This document shows positions 6,963 to 13,550 of a stretch of DNA of 14,398 bases, piece after piece. Location of the stretch: positions 1 through 14,398 of the forward strand of contig CALGFH010000332.1 in NCBI GenBank assembly GCA_937881255.1. Direction: 5' to 3'. A program made the position numbers and the translations under genes. Source of the stretch: an uncultured Actinomycetes bacterium. Its GTDB lineage: Bacteria > Actinomycetota > CALGFH01. Position 1 is the first letter of the stretch. Each line of letters begins with the position of its first letter. Below the pieces are notes generated by a model. That model saw only the letters and a program-made list of their open reading frames with translations. It searched no databases and was not told where the DNA came from.

Positions 6963-7793
6963 CTAGCTGTCGACGAGCTGGCAGCGCATGCGCTCGATCG
7001 CCCGTCGCAGGAGGCGCGAGACGTGCATCTGGGAGATCTGCATGCGGGCGGCGATCTCGTCCTGGGTCAGCTCCTCGACGTACCGCAGGAGCACGATCCG
7101 CCGCTCCCGCTCCGGCAGCCGCCCGATCAGCTGGGGCAGGACCAGCAGGTCCTCCAGCTCCTCGCGGTGGCGCCGGTCGACCACGAAGTCGCCCAGCACG
7201 GCCTCGCCGTCCTCGCCGGCCGGCTGGTCAAGGGACGGCGCCGAGCGGGTCTGGGCGACCTCGATCGCCTCCAGGACCTCCTCCATGCTGGCTCCCAGGT
7301 ATTCGGCCAGCTCGGGGACGGTGGGGGAGTGGCCGAGCTGCTGGGGCAGCTCGTCGATCGCCCGGCAGAGCCGCAGGGCCAGGTCCTTGGTCCCGCGGGG
7401 CACCCGCAGGCGCCAGCTGGCGTCGCGCAGGTGGCGCTTGAGCTCGCCGACCACGGTGGCCACGGCGTAGGGGATGAACGGGTTGGCGCGCTCCGGCTGG
7501 TAGCGGTCGACCGCCTTGACCAGCCCGAGCCGGGCCACCTGGCGCAGGTCCTCCAGGGGGACGGCCCGGTTGCTCCGGTAGCGCTCGGCCAGCCGGTCGG
7601 CCAGGCCGAGATAGGCCAGGATGATGCGCTCGCGCAGGACCGGGTCACGGTTCTGGGCGTAGTCGCGGAACCACTGCTCGACACGCTGGACGGCGACCTC
7701 GTCCTCAGGGCGGACCTCGAGCGTCTCAGGGGACGCTCCGGGAGCCAGGGGATCGATCGGGTCGACGCCAAAGTCGACTACCGCGGACGACAT
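6963..7793 (-). CDS. RNA polymerase sigma factor, SigB/SigF (group 3) type
   Basis: Directs RNA polymerase to an alternative promoter set, in actinobacteria usually stress, stationary-phase or developmental genes. The 276-residue protein has region 2 at about 50-122 (LADRLAERYRSNRAVPLEDLRQ, then LGLVKAVDRYQPERANPFIPYA). Region 3 is at about 140-190 (SPTVPELAEYLGASMEEVLEAI). Region 4 is at about 222-270, with the helix-turn-helix ELTQDEIAARMQISQMHVSR. Region 1.1 is absent, and the layout is that of SigB/SigF rather than SigA or ECF. The ATG at 7793 was chosen because GGAGG (7799-7803) sits 5 nt upstream; a GTG at 7805 is the alternative. No anti-sigma (RsbW/UsfX-like) or anti-anti-sigma gene is next to it, which is unusual for this type. 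The GAF-ANTAR/GH15 operon lies downstream. Confidence 0.93.
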   Translation of the reverse strand: MSSAVVDFGVDPIDPLAPGASPETLEVRPEDEVAVQRVEQWFRDYAQNRDPVLRERIILAYLGLADRLAERYRSNRAVPLEDLRQVARLGLVKAVDRYQPERANPFIPYAVATVVGELKRHLRDASWRLRVPRGTKDLALRLCRAIDELPQQLGHSPTVPELAEYLGASMEEVLEAIEVAQTRSAPSLDQPAGEDGEAVLGDFVVDRRHREELEDLLVLPQLIGRLPERERRIVLLRYVEELTQDEIAARMQISQMHVSRLLRRAIERMRCQLVDS

Positions 7794-7926
7794 GGCGACC
7801 TCCACGAGGTGTGGTCGGCCCGCGGGGACAGGGCGGGACCTGTCATTGCTCCTGCCAACCCTAGCATGTCCCTACCCACAGGGAGATAAACCCGATCTCC
7901 GGGAGGGTTCGTACATTTCGGCCGGA
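7794..7926 (-). promoter_or_regulatory. Leader and promoter region of the sigma-factor gene
   Basis: This 133-bp gap separates the sigma gene from the PPOX gene that ends at 7927. It holds two inverted repeats: GACAGG (7827-7832) with CCTGTC (7839-7844), and GGAGAT (7882-7887) with ATCTCC (7895-7900). On the minus strand a GGGTTT and a GGGTAGG occur 10 nt apart. They resemble SigF/SigB promoter elements, but the spacing is shorter than the usual 13-17 nt. A plain -10 (TAGGGT) lies further down. The far repeat may end the upstream operon. Self-regulation is possible but not shown. Confidence 0.3.
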
Positions 7927-8370
7927 TCAGCTGGCCGACCACCAGGCCCATCGGCGCGGGGTCACGGCCACCACCGGGCCCGGCGGACGGTCGCCCCGAT
8001 AGGGGGGATAGCGCCTGGCCAGGGCGTCGAGGGCGGCCTCGGCGGCCGCGCCTTCGATGGTGGCCGCGGTGCCCTGGAGCTCGACCCACCACAGCGCCGC
8101 CCAGTCCTCGTCGTAGTGGTCCACCAGCATGGCCACCCGCGGGTCGGCGGCCAGGTCGCGCTCGCGCCGCAGCGGGCCGGGCCGCTTGGGCTTGACCCGG
8201 TCCACCGCCCACACCGCGGCCCCGTCGTGCCAGGCGAAGGTCACCGGGACCAGCCGCGGCCCCACGGCGGAGAGGGTGGCCAGCCTGGCCACCCTCTGCG
8301 CCGCGAACCGCTCGAGCACCGCCGCCGGCGGCCCCTCGGGCCCGGCCCGCCCGCTGGTCGCTCCCGTCAT
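7927..8370 (-). CDS. PPOX-class probable F420/flavin-dependent oxidoreductase (Rv0121-like)
   Basis: Small split-barrel protein of the pyridoxamine-5'-phosphate-oxidase superfamily. Relatives bind F420 or FMN and reduce or oxidise small molecules; the substrate is unknown. The 147 residues include the N-terminal FAAQRVARLATLSAVGPRLVPVTFAW, then VDRVKPKRPGPLRRERDLAADPRVAMLVDHYDEDWAALWWVEL (described in pieces: VKPKR, then NP/DP-RVAMLVDHYDEDW) and a C-terminal YPPYRGDRPPGPV. The pattern of Lys-Arg, then RDLAADPRVAMLVDHY, is that of the actinobacterial Rv0121 subgroup (TIGR03668 as I recall). The ATG at 8370 overlaps the stop of the SRPBCC gene (ATGA), so translation is coupled. It is the last gene of an ArsR-led operon. 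Confidence 0.85.
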   Translation of the reverse strand: MTGATSGRAGPEGPPAAVLERFAAQRVARLATLSAVGPRLVPVTFAWHDGAAVWAVDRVKPKRPGPLRRERDLAADPRVAMLVDHYDEDWAALWWVELQGTAATIEGAAAEAALDALARRYPPYRGDRPPGPVVAVTPRRWAWWSAS

Positions 8371-8837
8371 CCCCTGGCCAGGTAGTCGTCGAGCCGGTCG
8401 AGGGACTCGGCGGCCCCGCTCTCCATGCCGGACTGGAGCATCCCGTCGCGGTCGGCGACCGACTGGTACACCGAGCTGTCGGTCATCAGCGTCTTGCCGT
8501 CCTGGTCCTCGAGGACGATGGTCTCCAGCAGCACGTGGCCGGGCATGCCCTCGTACTCGAAGGTGTAGACGATCCGCTCGGGGGCCTGGAGGTCGTGGTA
8601 GACGCCGTGGAACGCGTCCTCGCCGCCCTTGCCGTCGCGCTCGACGAAGCGCCAGCGGCCGCCGGGGCGGGCCTCCAGCTGGTCGACGACGGTCTCGCTG
8701 CTGGCCTGCCCCCACCACTGCCGGACCGCGTCCGGGTCGGTGAAGGCCTTGAAGACCAGCTCACGGGGCGCGTCGAAGGTGCGGGTGATGACGATCTCCT
8801 GGGTGCCGGGGTCGGCGACGACCTTCAGGTCGCTCAT
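8367..8837 (-). CDS. SRPBCC family protein (AHSA1 / START-like domain)
   Basis: A helix-grip hydrophobic-pocket protein of the AHSA1/CalC-like branch of SRPBCC. Members bind small hydrophobic ligands or act in stress responses; the ligand here is unknown. The 156-residue chain is one domain: IVITRTFDAPRELVFKAFTD, PDAVRQWWGQ, the central ARPGGRWRFVERD, HGVYHDLQAPERIVYTFEYE and the C-terminal helix with ESLDRLDDYLARG. These are hallmark motifs of the family. The ATG at 8837 has a strong SD (GAGGAG, 8844-8849, 6 nt away). The gene lies 52 bp after the ArsR gene and overlaps the PPOX gene by 4 bp. ArsR plus SRPBCC is a common actinobacterial pair; I recall Rv2034-Rv2035 of M. tuberculosis as a parallel. 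Confidence 0.92.
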   Translation of the reverse strand: MSDLKVVADPGTQEIVITRTFDAPRELVFKAFTDPDAVRQWWGQASSETVVDQLEARPGGRWRFVERDGKGGEDAFHGVYHDLQAPERIVYTFEYEGMPGHVLLETIVLEDQDGKTLMTDSSVYQSVADRDGMLQSGMESGAAESLDRLDDYLARG

Positions 8838-8889
8838 GGAGCACTCCTCTCCTGTGGAACGTGGCTGTCGTTCGGTCGGTCCGCTCTGG

Positions 8890-9252
8890 TCAGGTGGCCT
8901 GCTCGTCGTCCGGCCCCTCCTTCCCCTGCGCCTCGCGCAGGTAGTCGTCCAGGCGCTCGTAGCGCCGCTCGCTCTCCTCCCAGAACCGCCGGTATCCCTC
9001 CACCCAGTCGGCCACCTCCTTGAGCGGGTCGGCCTCCAGCCGGCAGGGCCGCCACTGCGCCTCCCGCCCCCGGGTGATCAGCCCGGCCCGCTCCAGCACC
9101 TTGAGGTGCTTGGACACCGCGGGAAGGCTCATCTGGAACGGCTCGGCCAGCTCCGTCACCGACGCCGCCCCCGCCATCAGCCGGGCCAGGATCGCCCGCC
9201 GGGTCGGGTCGGCCAGTGCCGCGAAGGTGCCGTCGAGTCGTTCCGCTCGCAT
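8890..9252 (-). CDS. ArsR/SmtB family winged-helix repressor
   Basis: Dimeric DNA-binding repressor, probably autoregulating its operon. The 120-residue protein has the ArsR winged helix: FAALADPTRRAILARLM, AASVTELAEPFQMSLPAVSK (recognition helix) and HLKVLERAGLITRGREAQWR (wing). It has no CxC metal-binding pair, so it is not an arsenic or metal sensor of the usual kind. It fits the subgroup paired with SRPBCC genes. The ATG at 9252 gives a normal N-terminus (MRAERLDGTFAALADPTRR). A weak purine-rich stretch precedes it and overlaps the operator-like repeats at 9258-9289. It is the first gene of the operon with the SRPBCC and PPOX genes, and it is divergent from the Gfo/Idh/MocA gene. Confidence 0.92.
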   Translation of the reverse strand: MRAERLDGTFAALADPTRRAILARLMAGAASVTELAEPFQMSLPAVSKHLKVLERAGLITRGREAQWRPCRLEADPLKEVADWVEGYRRFWEESERRYERLDDYLREAQGKEGPDDEQAT

Positions 9253-9257
9253 CCTGC

Positions 9258-9289
9258 TTAACCTCTCAGTTAATTAACCTATCGGTAAA
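9258..9289. promoter_or_regulatory. Tandem 16-bp operator-like repeats upstream of the ArsR gene
   Basis: TTAACCTCTCAGTTAA (9258-9273) is followed at once by TTAACCTATCGGTAAA (9274-9289). The two agree at 12-13 of 16 positions and each is an imperfect palindrome (TTAAC...GTTAA; TTAACC...GGTAA). The AT-rich block stands out in a very GC-rich sequence and begins 6 bp from the ArsR start codon. This is where an autorepressor should bind. It also lies 47-78 bp before the divergent oxidoreductase start and could affect both promoters. Confidence 0.7.
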
Positions 9290-9322
9290 GTAGCCGAACC
9301 GCGGGTCGCCTGTCAAGGCCCC

Positions 9323-9328
9323 TATCCT
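9323..9328 (+). promoter_or_regulatory. Candidate -10 box (TATCCT) for the leaderless oxidoreductase operon
   Basis: TATCCT ends 7 nt before the ATG at 9336, and no SD precedes the ATG. This is the geometry of a leaderless transcript. The -35 area falls about 15-20 bp to the right of the ArsR operator-like repeats. Confidence 0.45.
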
Positions 9329-9335
9329 TGGCGAC

Positions 9336-10370
9336 ATGTCCGATCCGGTTCGTCTCGCCCTGGTTGGCTGTGGGCGCATCGCCCAGGTGGCGCACCTCCC
9401 GGCGGTGGAGAAGGCCGAGGGGGTCGAGCTGGTCGCGGTCTGCGACCCGAGTGCCGCGGTGGCCGGCTCGGTCGCGGGCCGCTATGGCCTGTCGGCCGCC
9501 CACACCGACCAGGGGTCGCTCTGGGGCGATGGGTCGGTCGAGGCGGTGCTCATCGCCGCCCCCGACCGGTTCCACCATGGGCTCGCCTCCGAGGCGCTCC
9601 GAGCCGGCCGGCATGTGCTGGTCGAGAAGCCCCTGGCCGCGACCGTGCCGGAGGCCGGGGACCTGGTCGAGCTGGTCGACCGGACCGGGCTGACGCTGCA
9701 GGTGGGGGCGATGAAGCGCCACGACGAGGGGGTGCGGTACGCCCGTCGCTTCATCGCCGAGGGCCTCGGCGGGGCGCGGTCGTTCAGCGCCTGGTACCGC
9801 ATCGGCGACCTGCGCCCGGGCATCGAGGCGACCCTGTTCCCACCGGTGTTCGCCGAGGCCGGGGCCCGCCGGCGGGAGGCGGCGGTCAAGGCCGACCGCC
9901 GGCGGTACCTGCTCGCGACCCACGGCGCCCACGTCTTCGACACCGTCCGGTTCCTGCTCGGTGACGTGGCCTCGCTGGTCGCCCGGCACCGCCAGGACGA
10001 CCGCGACCACGTGTGGCAGGCCCTGGTCACCACCACCGCCGGGGCGGTGGGCACGGTCACGATCGCCGCCGACGTGCCCGGCGTCCCGGCCGAGGGCATC
10101 GAGGTGCTCGGCGCCAGCGGGGCGGTCCGGGTCGACCTCCACTTCCCGTTCTCCCGCCGCGCCGCCACCGTGCGCGCCTACCGCGACGGCGCGGTCGTGG
10201 TGCCGGCCCTCACCGACGGCGACGTCTACGAGCGCCAGGTCGAGGCGTTCGCCCGGACCATCCGCGAAGGTGGCCACCCCGACCCCGACGTGCGGGACGG
10301 GCTGGCGGCCATGCGCCTCATCGAGGCGACCGCGACCGCGGTGGAGACCGGGTCCGAGGTGCGGCTGTGA
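9336..10370 (+). CDS. Gfo/Idh/MocA family NAD(P)-dependent oxidoreductase
   Basis: Oxidises or reduces a hydroxyl of a sugar or cyclitol, as in inositol dehydrogenase and glucose-fructose oxidoreductase. The 344-residue protein begins with a Rossmann fold: LALVGCGRIAQVAHLPAV (GxGxxA at 11-16), then VCDPS after beta2. The family motif EKPLA (97-101) carries the nucleotide-contacting Lys. The C-terminal alpha/beta domain contains ATHGAHVFDTVRFLLGD (193-209), whose His/Asp pattern is the usual catalytic region. There is no signal peptide. It is the first gene of a plus-strand cluster; its stop (TGA, 10368-10370) overlaps the GTG start of the isomerase gene. The isomerase partner suggests a sugar, sugar-acid or inositol pathway. 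The exact substrate is unknown. Confidence 0.92.
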   Translation: MSDPVRLALVGCGRIAQVAHLPAVEKAEGVELVAVCDPSAAVAGSVAGRYGLSAAHTDQGSLWGDGSVEAVLIAAPDRFHHGLASEALRAGRHVLVEKPLAATVPEAGDLVELVDRTGLTLQVGAMKRHDEGVRYARRFIAEGLGGARSFSAWYRIGDLRPGIEATLFPPVFAEAGARRREAAVKADRRRYLLATHGAHVFDTVRFLLGDVASLVARHRQDDRDHVWQALVTTTAGAVGTVTIAADVPGVPAEGIEVLGASGAVRVDLHFPFSRRAATVRAYRDGAVVVPALTDGDVYERQVEAFARTIREGGHPDPDVRDGLAAMRLIEATATAVETGSEVRL

Positions 10371-11263
10371 ACCACGCCGCCGGCCTCGCCGGCGAGGCGC
10401 TGGCCGGCCGCCTCGGCATCTTCGCGCGGACCTTCCGGCGGGAGACACCCCAGGAGGTCGCCGCGGCGGTCGCCCAGGCCGGCTACCCGCTGGCCCACTG
10501 GAACTTCGCCGCCATCGGGCGCCCGACCCTGGGCGGCGACGTCGGCCAGGCCCAGGTCGCCGCCGTCCGGCGCGCGTTCGACGGCGCCGGGGTGGCCATC
10601 CCCAGCGTCTCGGCGACCTTCAACCTCATCCATCCCGACACCGCGCTCCGCGCCGCCCAGACCGCCCAGGCGGTCCGGCTGATCGGGCTGGTCCCCGAGC
10701 TCGGCGCCGAGGTCGTCACGCTCTGCTCGGGCACCCGCGACCCCGGCGACATGTGGCGCGCCCACCCGGGGAACCTCGCCGGCGACGCCTGGAGCGACCT
10801 GCGGCGCACCCTGGACGACCTGCTCGGGGCGGCCGGCGACGCCGGGGTGCGCCTCGGCGTCGAGCCCGAGCCCGGCAACGTCGTCCGGGACGCCCGGGCG
10901 GCCGCCCGGCTCCTGGACGAGCTGGGCCACGACGCGCCCATCGGCATCGTGCTCGACCCGGCCAACCTGCTCTCGCCCGAGACGGTCCCGCGCCAGTCCG
11001 AGATCCTCGCCGAGGCCGTCGACCTCCTCGGCCCCCGCGTCGTCGGTGTCCAGGCCAAGGACGTGGCCACCTCCGGCTCCCCGGCCGCCGGCGCCGGCCT
11101 GCTGGACTACCCCGCGCTGTTCCGGCAGCTGGCCCGCCTGGCCCCGGTCCCGGTGATCGTCCAGGACGCCAACGAGCGCGACGCCGCCCGCGTACGGACC
11201 GACCTGCTGCGCTGGCACGCCGAGGCCGGCGCCCTCGCAGAATGGAGACGACGCCATGCCTGA
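10367..11263 (+). CDS. Sugar phosphate isomerase/epimerase-like TIM-barrel protein
   Basis: AP-endonuclease-2-like TIM barrel, the fold of xylose isomerase, IolE and IolI. Members isomerise, epimerise or dehydrate keto-sugars and inosose at a divalent metal. The 298-residue product starts at GTG 10367 (GTGA overlap with the upstream stop; GAGGTG lies a few nt before it). Visible landmarks are GIFARTF (strand 1), LGVEPEPGN (E166/E168), VLDPANLL (D197, N200) and VQAKD (K231, D232). The metal site is not standard. The usual His before Ala-Lys-Asp is Gln229, and the last metal-ligand strand reads VIVQDANERD instead of ending in a clear Glu. The stop overlaps the next gene by 8 bp. It probably works on the product of the adjacent oxidoreductase (inference). 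Confidence 0.88.
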   Translation: MNHAAGLAGEALAGRLGIFARTFRRETPQEVAAAVAQAGYPLAHWNFAAIGRPTLGGDVGQAQVAAVRRAFDGAGVAIPSVSATFNLIHPDTALRAAQTAQAVRLIGLVPELGAEVVTLCSGTRDPGDMWRAHPGNLAGDAWSDLRRTLDDLLGAAGDAGVRLGVEPEPGNVVRDARAAARLLDELGHDAPIGIVLDPANLLSPETVPRQSEILAEAVDLLGPRVVGVQAKDVATSGSPAAGAGLLDYPALFRQLARLAPVPVIVQDANERDAARVRTDLLRWHAEAGALAEWRRRHA

Positions 11264-12131
11264 GGCGAGACTGCACGACGCCAGCACCATCGCCGTGGAG
11301 ATCAAGGGTCGCGGCCCCACGGTGCTGCTGCCGGTCAACCCCCGGCCGGTCGAGGGACCCCAGGCCGAGGAGCTGCGACGGTGGGGGGCCGACCCGGCCC
11401 TTGGCCGCTCCCTGGTCGACGGCCTCAGCGACGCCTTCCAGGTGGTCGCCTTCGACTACGAGGGCCACGTCCTGCAGGAGCCCAAGCCCGACACGCTGAC
11501 GCCGGCCAACGTCGCCGGCGACCTGCTGGCCGTGGCCGACGCCGCCGGTGCCGACCGGTTCGCCTACTACGGCTACTCCTGGCTGGCCCTTGCCGGGCTG
11601 CAGCTCGGGATCCGGACCGACCGGCTGGCGGCGCTGGCCATGGGCGGCTACCCGCCACTGGACGGGCCGTACACCGAGATGCTGCGGGTCACCGCCGCGG
11701 CCCACGAGCTGGCCAAGGCCAGCCCGGCCTCGCCGCCCAGCGACCCCACGACCGCACCACCATCGGACGACCCACCAGGCGAGGTGGACTGGTCGACGGT
11801 CGAGGTGTCGCTGACCGAGGCCCAGACCCGCCAGTTCGTCACCCTCTACCAGGCCCTGCAGGACTTCGACGACCGCGCCGCCCAGGCCCGGCTCCGCTGC
11901 CCTCGCCTGTGCCTGGTGGGCTCGGCGGACGAGATCGCCTACGACGAGCGCTGGGGCGGGGTGCAGGTGAGCCTGGCCGACCCGGTCATCCGCCACCGGG
12001 CCGAGCTCCAGACCCTCGGCTGGGAGGTCCACGTGCTGGACGGCCTGGACCACATGCAGGCCATGCAGGCCACCCAGGTCCTGCCGATCCTGCGCCCCTG
12101 GCTCCTCGGCAACCTGGGTCCGGGCAGCTGA
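11256..12131 (+). CDS. Alpha/beta hydrolase fold protein
   Basis: Probable serine hydrolase of 291 residues; substrate unknown. The fold is shown by PTVLLPVNPRPVEGP (strand 3 and oxyanion loop), AFQVVAFDYEGHVLQ, the elbow AYYGYSWLALAGLQL with nucleophile S108, LCLVGSADEIAYDERW (acid region) and the late His in LDGLDHMQAM (H266). The elbow reads G-Y-S-W-L, so the usual second Gly is missing. The lid region has a low-complexity Pro/Ser/Asp/Thr stretch (about 154-176) absent from compact hydrolases. The ATG at 11256 overlaps the isomerase stop by 8 bp (GGAGACGACGCC just upstream gives a plausible SD). It is part of the carbohydrate cluster, perhaps removing an ester or lactone (inference). Confidence 0.87.
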   Translation: MPEARLHDASTIAVEIKGRGPTVLLPVNPRPVEGPQAEELRRWGADPALGRSLVDGLSDAFQVVAFDYEGHVLQEPKPDTLTPANVAGDLLAVADAAGADRFAYYGYSWLALAGLQLGIRTDRLAALAMGGYPPLDGPYTEMLRVTAAAHELAKASPASPPSDPTTAPPSDDPPGEVDWSTVEVSLTEAQTRQFVTLYQALQDFDDRAAQARLRCPRLCLVGSADEIAYDERWGGVQVSLADPVIRHRAELQTLGWEVHVLDGLDHMQAMQATQVLPILRPWLLGNLGPGS

Positions 12132-12193
12132 GCGGGGATGCCGCTCCTTGGGTCCGGTCCAGCGAGCTGCTGGGCTTTGCTCCGGATGCTCGA

Positions 12194-12985
12194 GTGCTCA
12201 TCGTCAACGCCGACGACTTCGGGATGTACCACGCGGTCAACGCCGCGGTCGTCCAGTCGATCGAGGACGGGATCGCCAGTTCGTGCAGCCTGATGGTGCC
12301 GTGCCCCTGGGCGCTCCACGCGATGCGGCTGCTCCGCCACCGACCGGAGATCCCCTTCGGGGTCCATCTCACGCTCGTCCGCGACACCGGCCACGACCGC
12401 TGGGGGCCGCTGACCGCGAGGCACGAGGTCCCCTCGCTGCTGGACCCGGACGGCGAGCTGTTCACGCCGGCCGGCATTCCGGAGCTGCTGGCGCGAGCTC
12501 GGCTGGACGAGGTCGAGCTCGAGCTCCGCGCGCAGGTGGAGGCCGTGATCGGTGCCGGCCTGAGCCCGACGCACCTGGACTGGCACTGCCTGGCCGATGG
12601 CGGACGCGACGACATCCTCGAGCTGACCGTCGCCCTGGCTGGCGAGTACGGCCTGGCGGTCCGTGTCTGGCTGGAACCTGGCCGCCGGAGGATGCGGCGA
12701 CGTGGCCTGCCGGTCGTCGACCACGACTTCCTGGACAGCTTCGCCCTCGACCTGCCCGGCAAGTCGGCCACCTACGCCCGGCTGCTGCGCGACCTGCCCG
12801 CCGGGCTCAGCGAATGGGCGGTGCACCCTGGCCTGGGCGACGCGGAGGCGCGGGCGATCGACAGCGGCTGGCGCGTGCGCCAGACCGACCTCGAGTTCCT
12901 GACGTCGCCGGAGGCCCGCGAGATCCTGCGACGTGAGCAGATCATCGTGATCGACTACCGAAGCCTCCAGCAGGCATGGTCCTAG
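12194..12985 (+). CDS. YdjC/ChbG-type carbohydrate deacetylase (start uncertain)
   Basis: Metal-dependent deacetylase of the YdjC family; ChbG removes an acetyl group from chitobiose or its phosphate. Landmarks from the GTG at 12194 (263 residues): LIVNADDFGMYHAVNAAVV (metal Asp pair D7/D8), FGVHLTL (H58), PTHLDWHC (H127, H131) and EWAVHPGLGD (H211). The start is a problem. The in-frame sequence before 12194 reads LLGFAPDARV, which looks like the family's normal N-terminus, but it has no ATG, GTG or TTG, only CTG codons (12167, 12170). GTG 12194 is thus the conservative start and the true protein is probably longer. No SD is visible at either. It lies 62 bp after the hydrolase gene and completes the carbohydrate cluster. 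Confidence 0.85.
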   Translation: MLIVNADDFGMYHAVNAAVVQSIEDGIASSCSLMVPCPWALHAMRLLRHRPEIPFGVHLTLVRDTGHDRWGPLTARHEVPSLLDPDGELFTPAGIPELLARARLDEVELELRAQVEAVIGAGLSPTHLDWHCLADGGRDDILELTVALAGEYGLAVRVWLEPGRRRMRRRGLPVVDHDFLDSFALDLPGKSATYARLLRDLPAGLSEWAVHPGLGDAEARAIDSGWRVRQTDLEFLTSPEAREILRREQIIVIDYRSLQQAWS

Positions 12986-12994
12986 GGGTGCCGC

Positions 12995-13375
12995 TCATCG
13001 GGTCTGCGCCACGCAGAACTCGTTGCCTTCCGGGTCCTGCATGACCGTCCACTGATAGCCCCACTCGTCCATGTCGGTGACCCGTTTCGCGCCCAGCTCG
13101 ACGAGCCGGGCGACCTCGGCCTCTGGATCGGCTGCGGCCAGGTCCAGGTGCATGCGATTCTTGGCCGACTTCCCCTCCGGCACCTTGACGAACAACCAGG
13201 TCGGATCGCCGCCGAGGCGCCACCCCCGGACGTCCCGATGTTCGGTCATGCCGATGGCGGCGAAGTCGCTCGACGGGTTCGGGTCGAGCGGGCGGCCGAG
13301 GGCGGCCGACCAGAACCGGCCGACGGTCAGCGCGTCCTCGCAGTCGACGGTTACCGCGGCAAGCTTGACGGTCAC
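12995..13375 (-). CDS. VOC family protein (glyoxalase/bleomycin-resistance fold)
   Basis: Single vicinal-oxygen-chelate domain of 126 residues, of the glyoxalase-like group; substrate unknown. Two beta-alpha-beta-beta-beta modules are visible. The first is VKLAAVTVDCEDALTVGRFW with SAALGRPLD. The second has NRMHLDLAAADPEAEVARL, VELGAKRVTDMDEWG and the closing VMQDPEGNEFCVAQTR, a very common VOC ending. The GTG at 13375 was chosen because AAGGAGG (13383-13389) lies 7 nt upstream. The same frame stays open far upstream but has no coding character. It converges on the deacetylase gene with 9 bp between stops and stands alone on its strand. Confidence 0.9.
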   Translation of the reverse strand: MTVKLAAVTVDCEDALTVGRFWSAALGRPLDPNPSSDFAAIGMTEHRDVRGWRLGGDPTWLFVKVPEGKSAKNRMHLDLAAADPEAEVARLVELGAKRVTDMDEWGYQWTVMQDPEGNEFCVAQTR

Positions 13376-13405
13376 GCCCTGTCCTCCTTCGGTTCGAGAA
13401 GCATG

Positions 13406-13420
13406 CACTCGTGCCGAGTG
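13406..13420. promoter_or_regulatory. Perfect 6-bp inverted repeat upstream of the VOC gene
   Basis: CACTCG (13406-13411) and CGAGTG (13415-13420) flank TGC. The site begins 30 bp upstream of the VOC start codon and is in place for an operator. It abuts the left end of the 13422-13497 repeat. Confidence 0.35.
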
Positions 13421-13421
13421 T

Positions 13422-13497
13422 GGATCAGCGGTCGTGCCATTCGGGAACGTGCAGGTCAGTGAGCGGATTCGTGGTGCCGCAAGAGGGGCTCGAACCC
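13422..13497. repeat. Direct repeat copy 1 (tRNA 3' end plus 3' flank)
   Basis: By eye alignment this 76-nt segment matches 14298-14376 at about four of five positions, with a few 1-nt gaps. Shared blocks include CAGCGGTCGTG, CCATTCGGG, GGTCAGTGA and GAGGGGCTCGAACCC. The right part is a tRNA T-arm and acceptor 3' strand (minus strand); the left part is what would be the tRNA's 3' flank. Flank and tRNA end were thus duplicated together. Confidence 0.75.
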
Positions 13498-13516
13498 GCG
13501 CCGCTGCAACTGCGGC
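13472..13516 (-). pseudogene. Degenerate tRNA 3' end (class II-like)
   Basis: Reading the minus strand from its 3' end: encoded CCA (13472-13474), discriminator A (13475), acceptor strand (13476-13482), T-arm GAGGG/loop GCTCGAA/CCCGC (13483-13499) with one mismatched pair, then a 5-bp hairpin GCCGC/GCGGC (13500-13516) in the place of a long variable arm. No matching 5' acceptor strand (GCCGCAA complement) is found to the right. It is a tRNA fragment or decayed copy of the Leu-like tRNA at the window end. Confidence 0.5.
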
Positions 13517-13550
13517 CCCGGCCCCATGGCTGGCTGGGGTGCGCCGATAG

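Noticed and set aside
8367..8960. Shared RLDDYL ending in the ArsR and SRPBCC proteins
   Set aside because: Both families often end in such a helix on their own, so the likeness is weak evidence of a common origin or contact.
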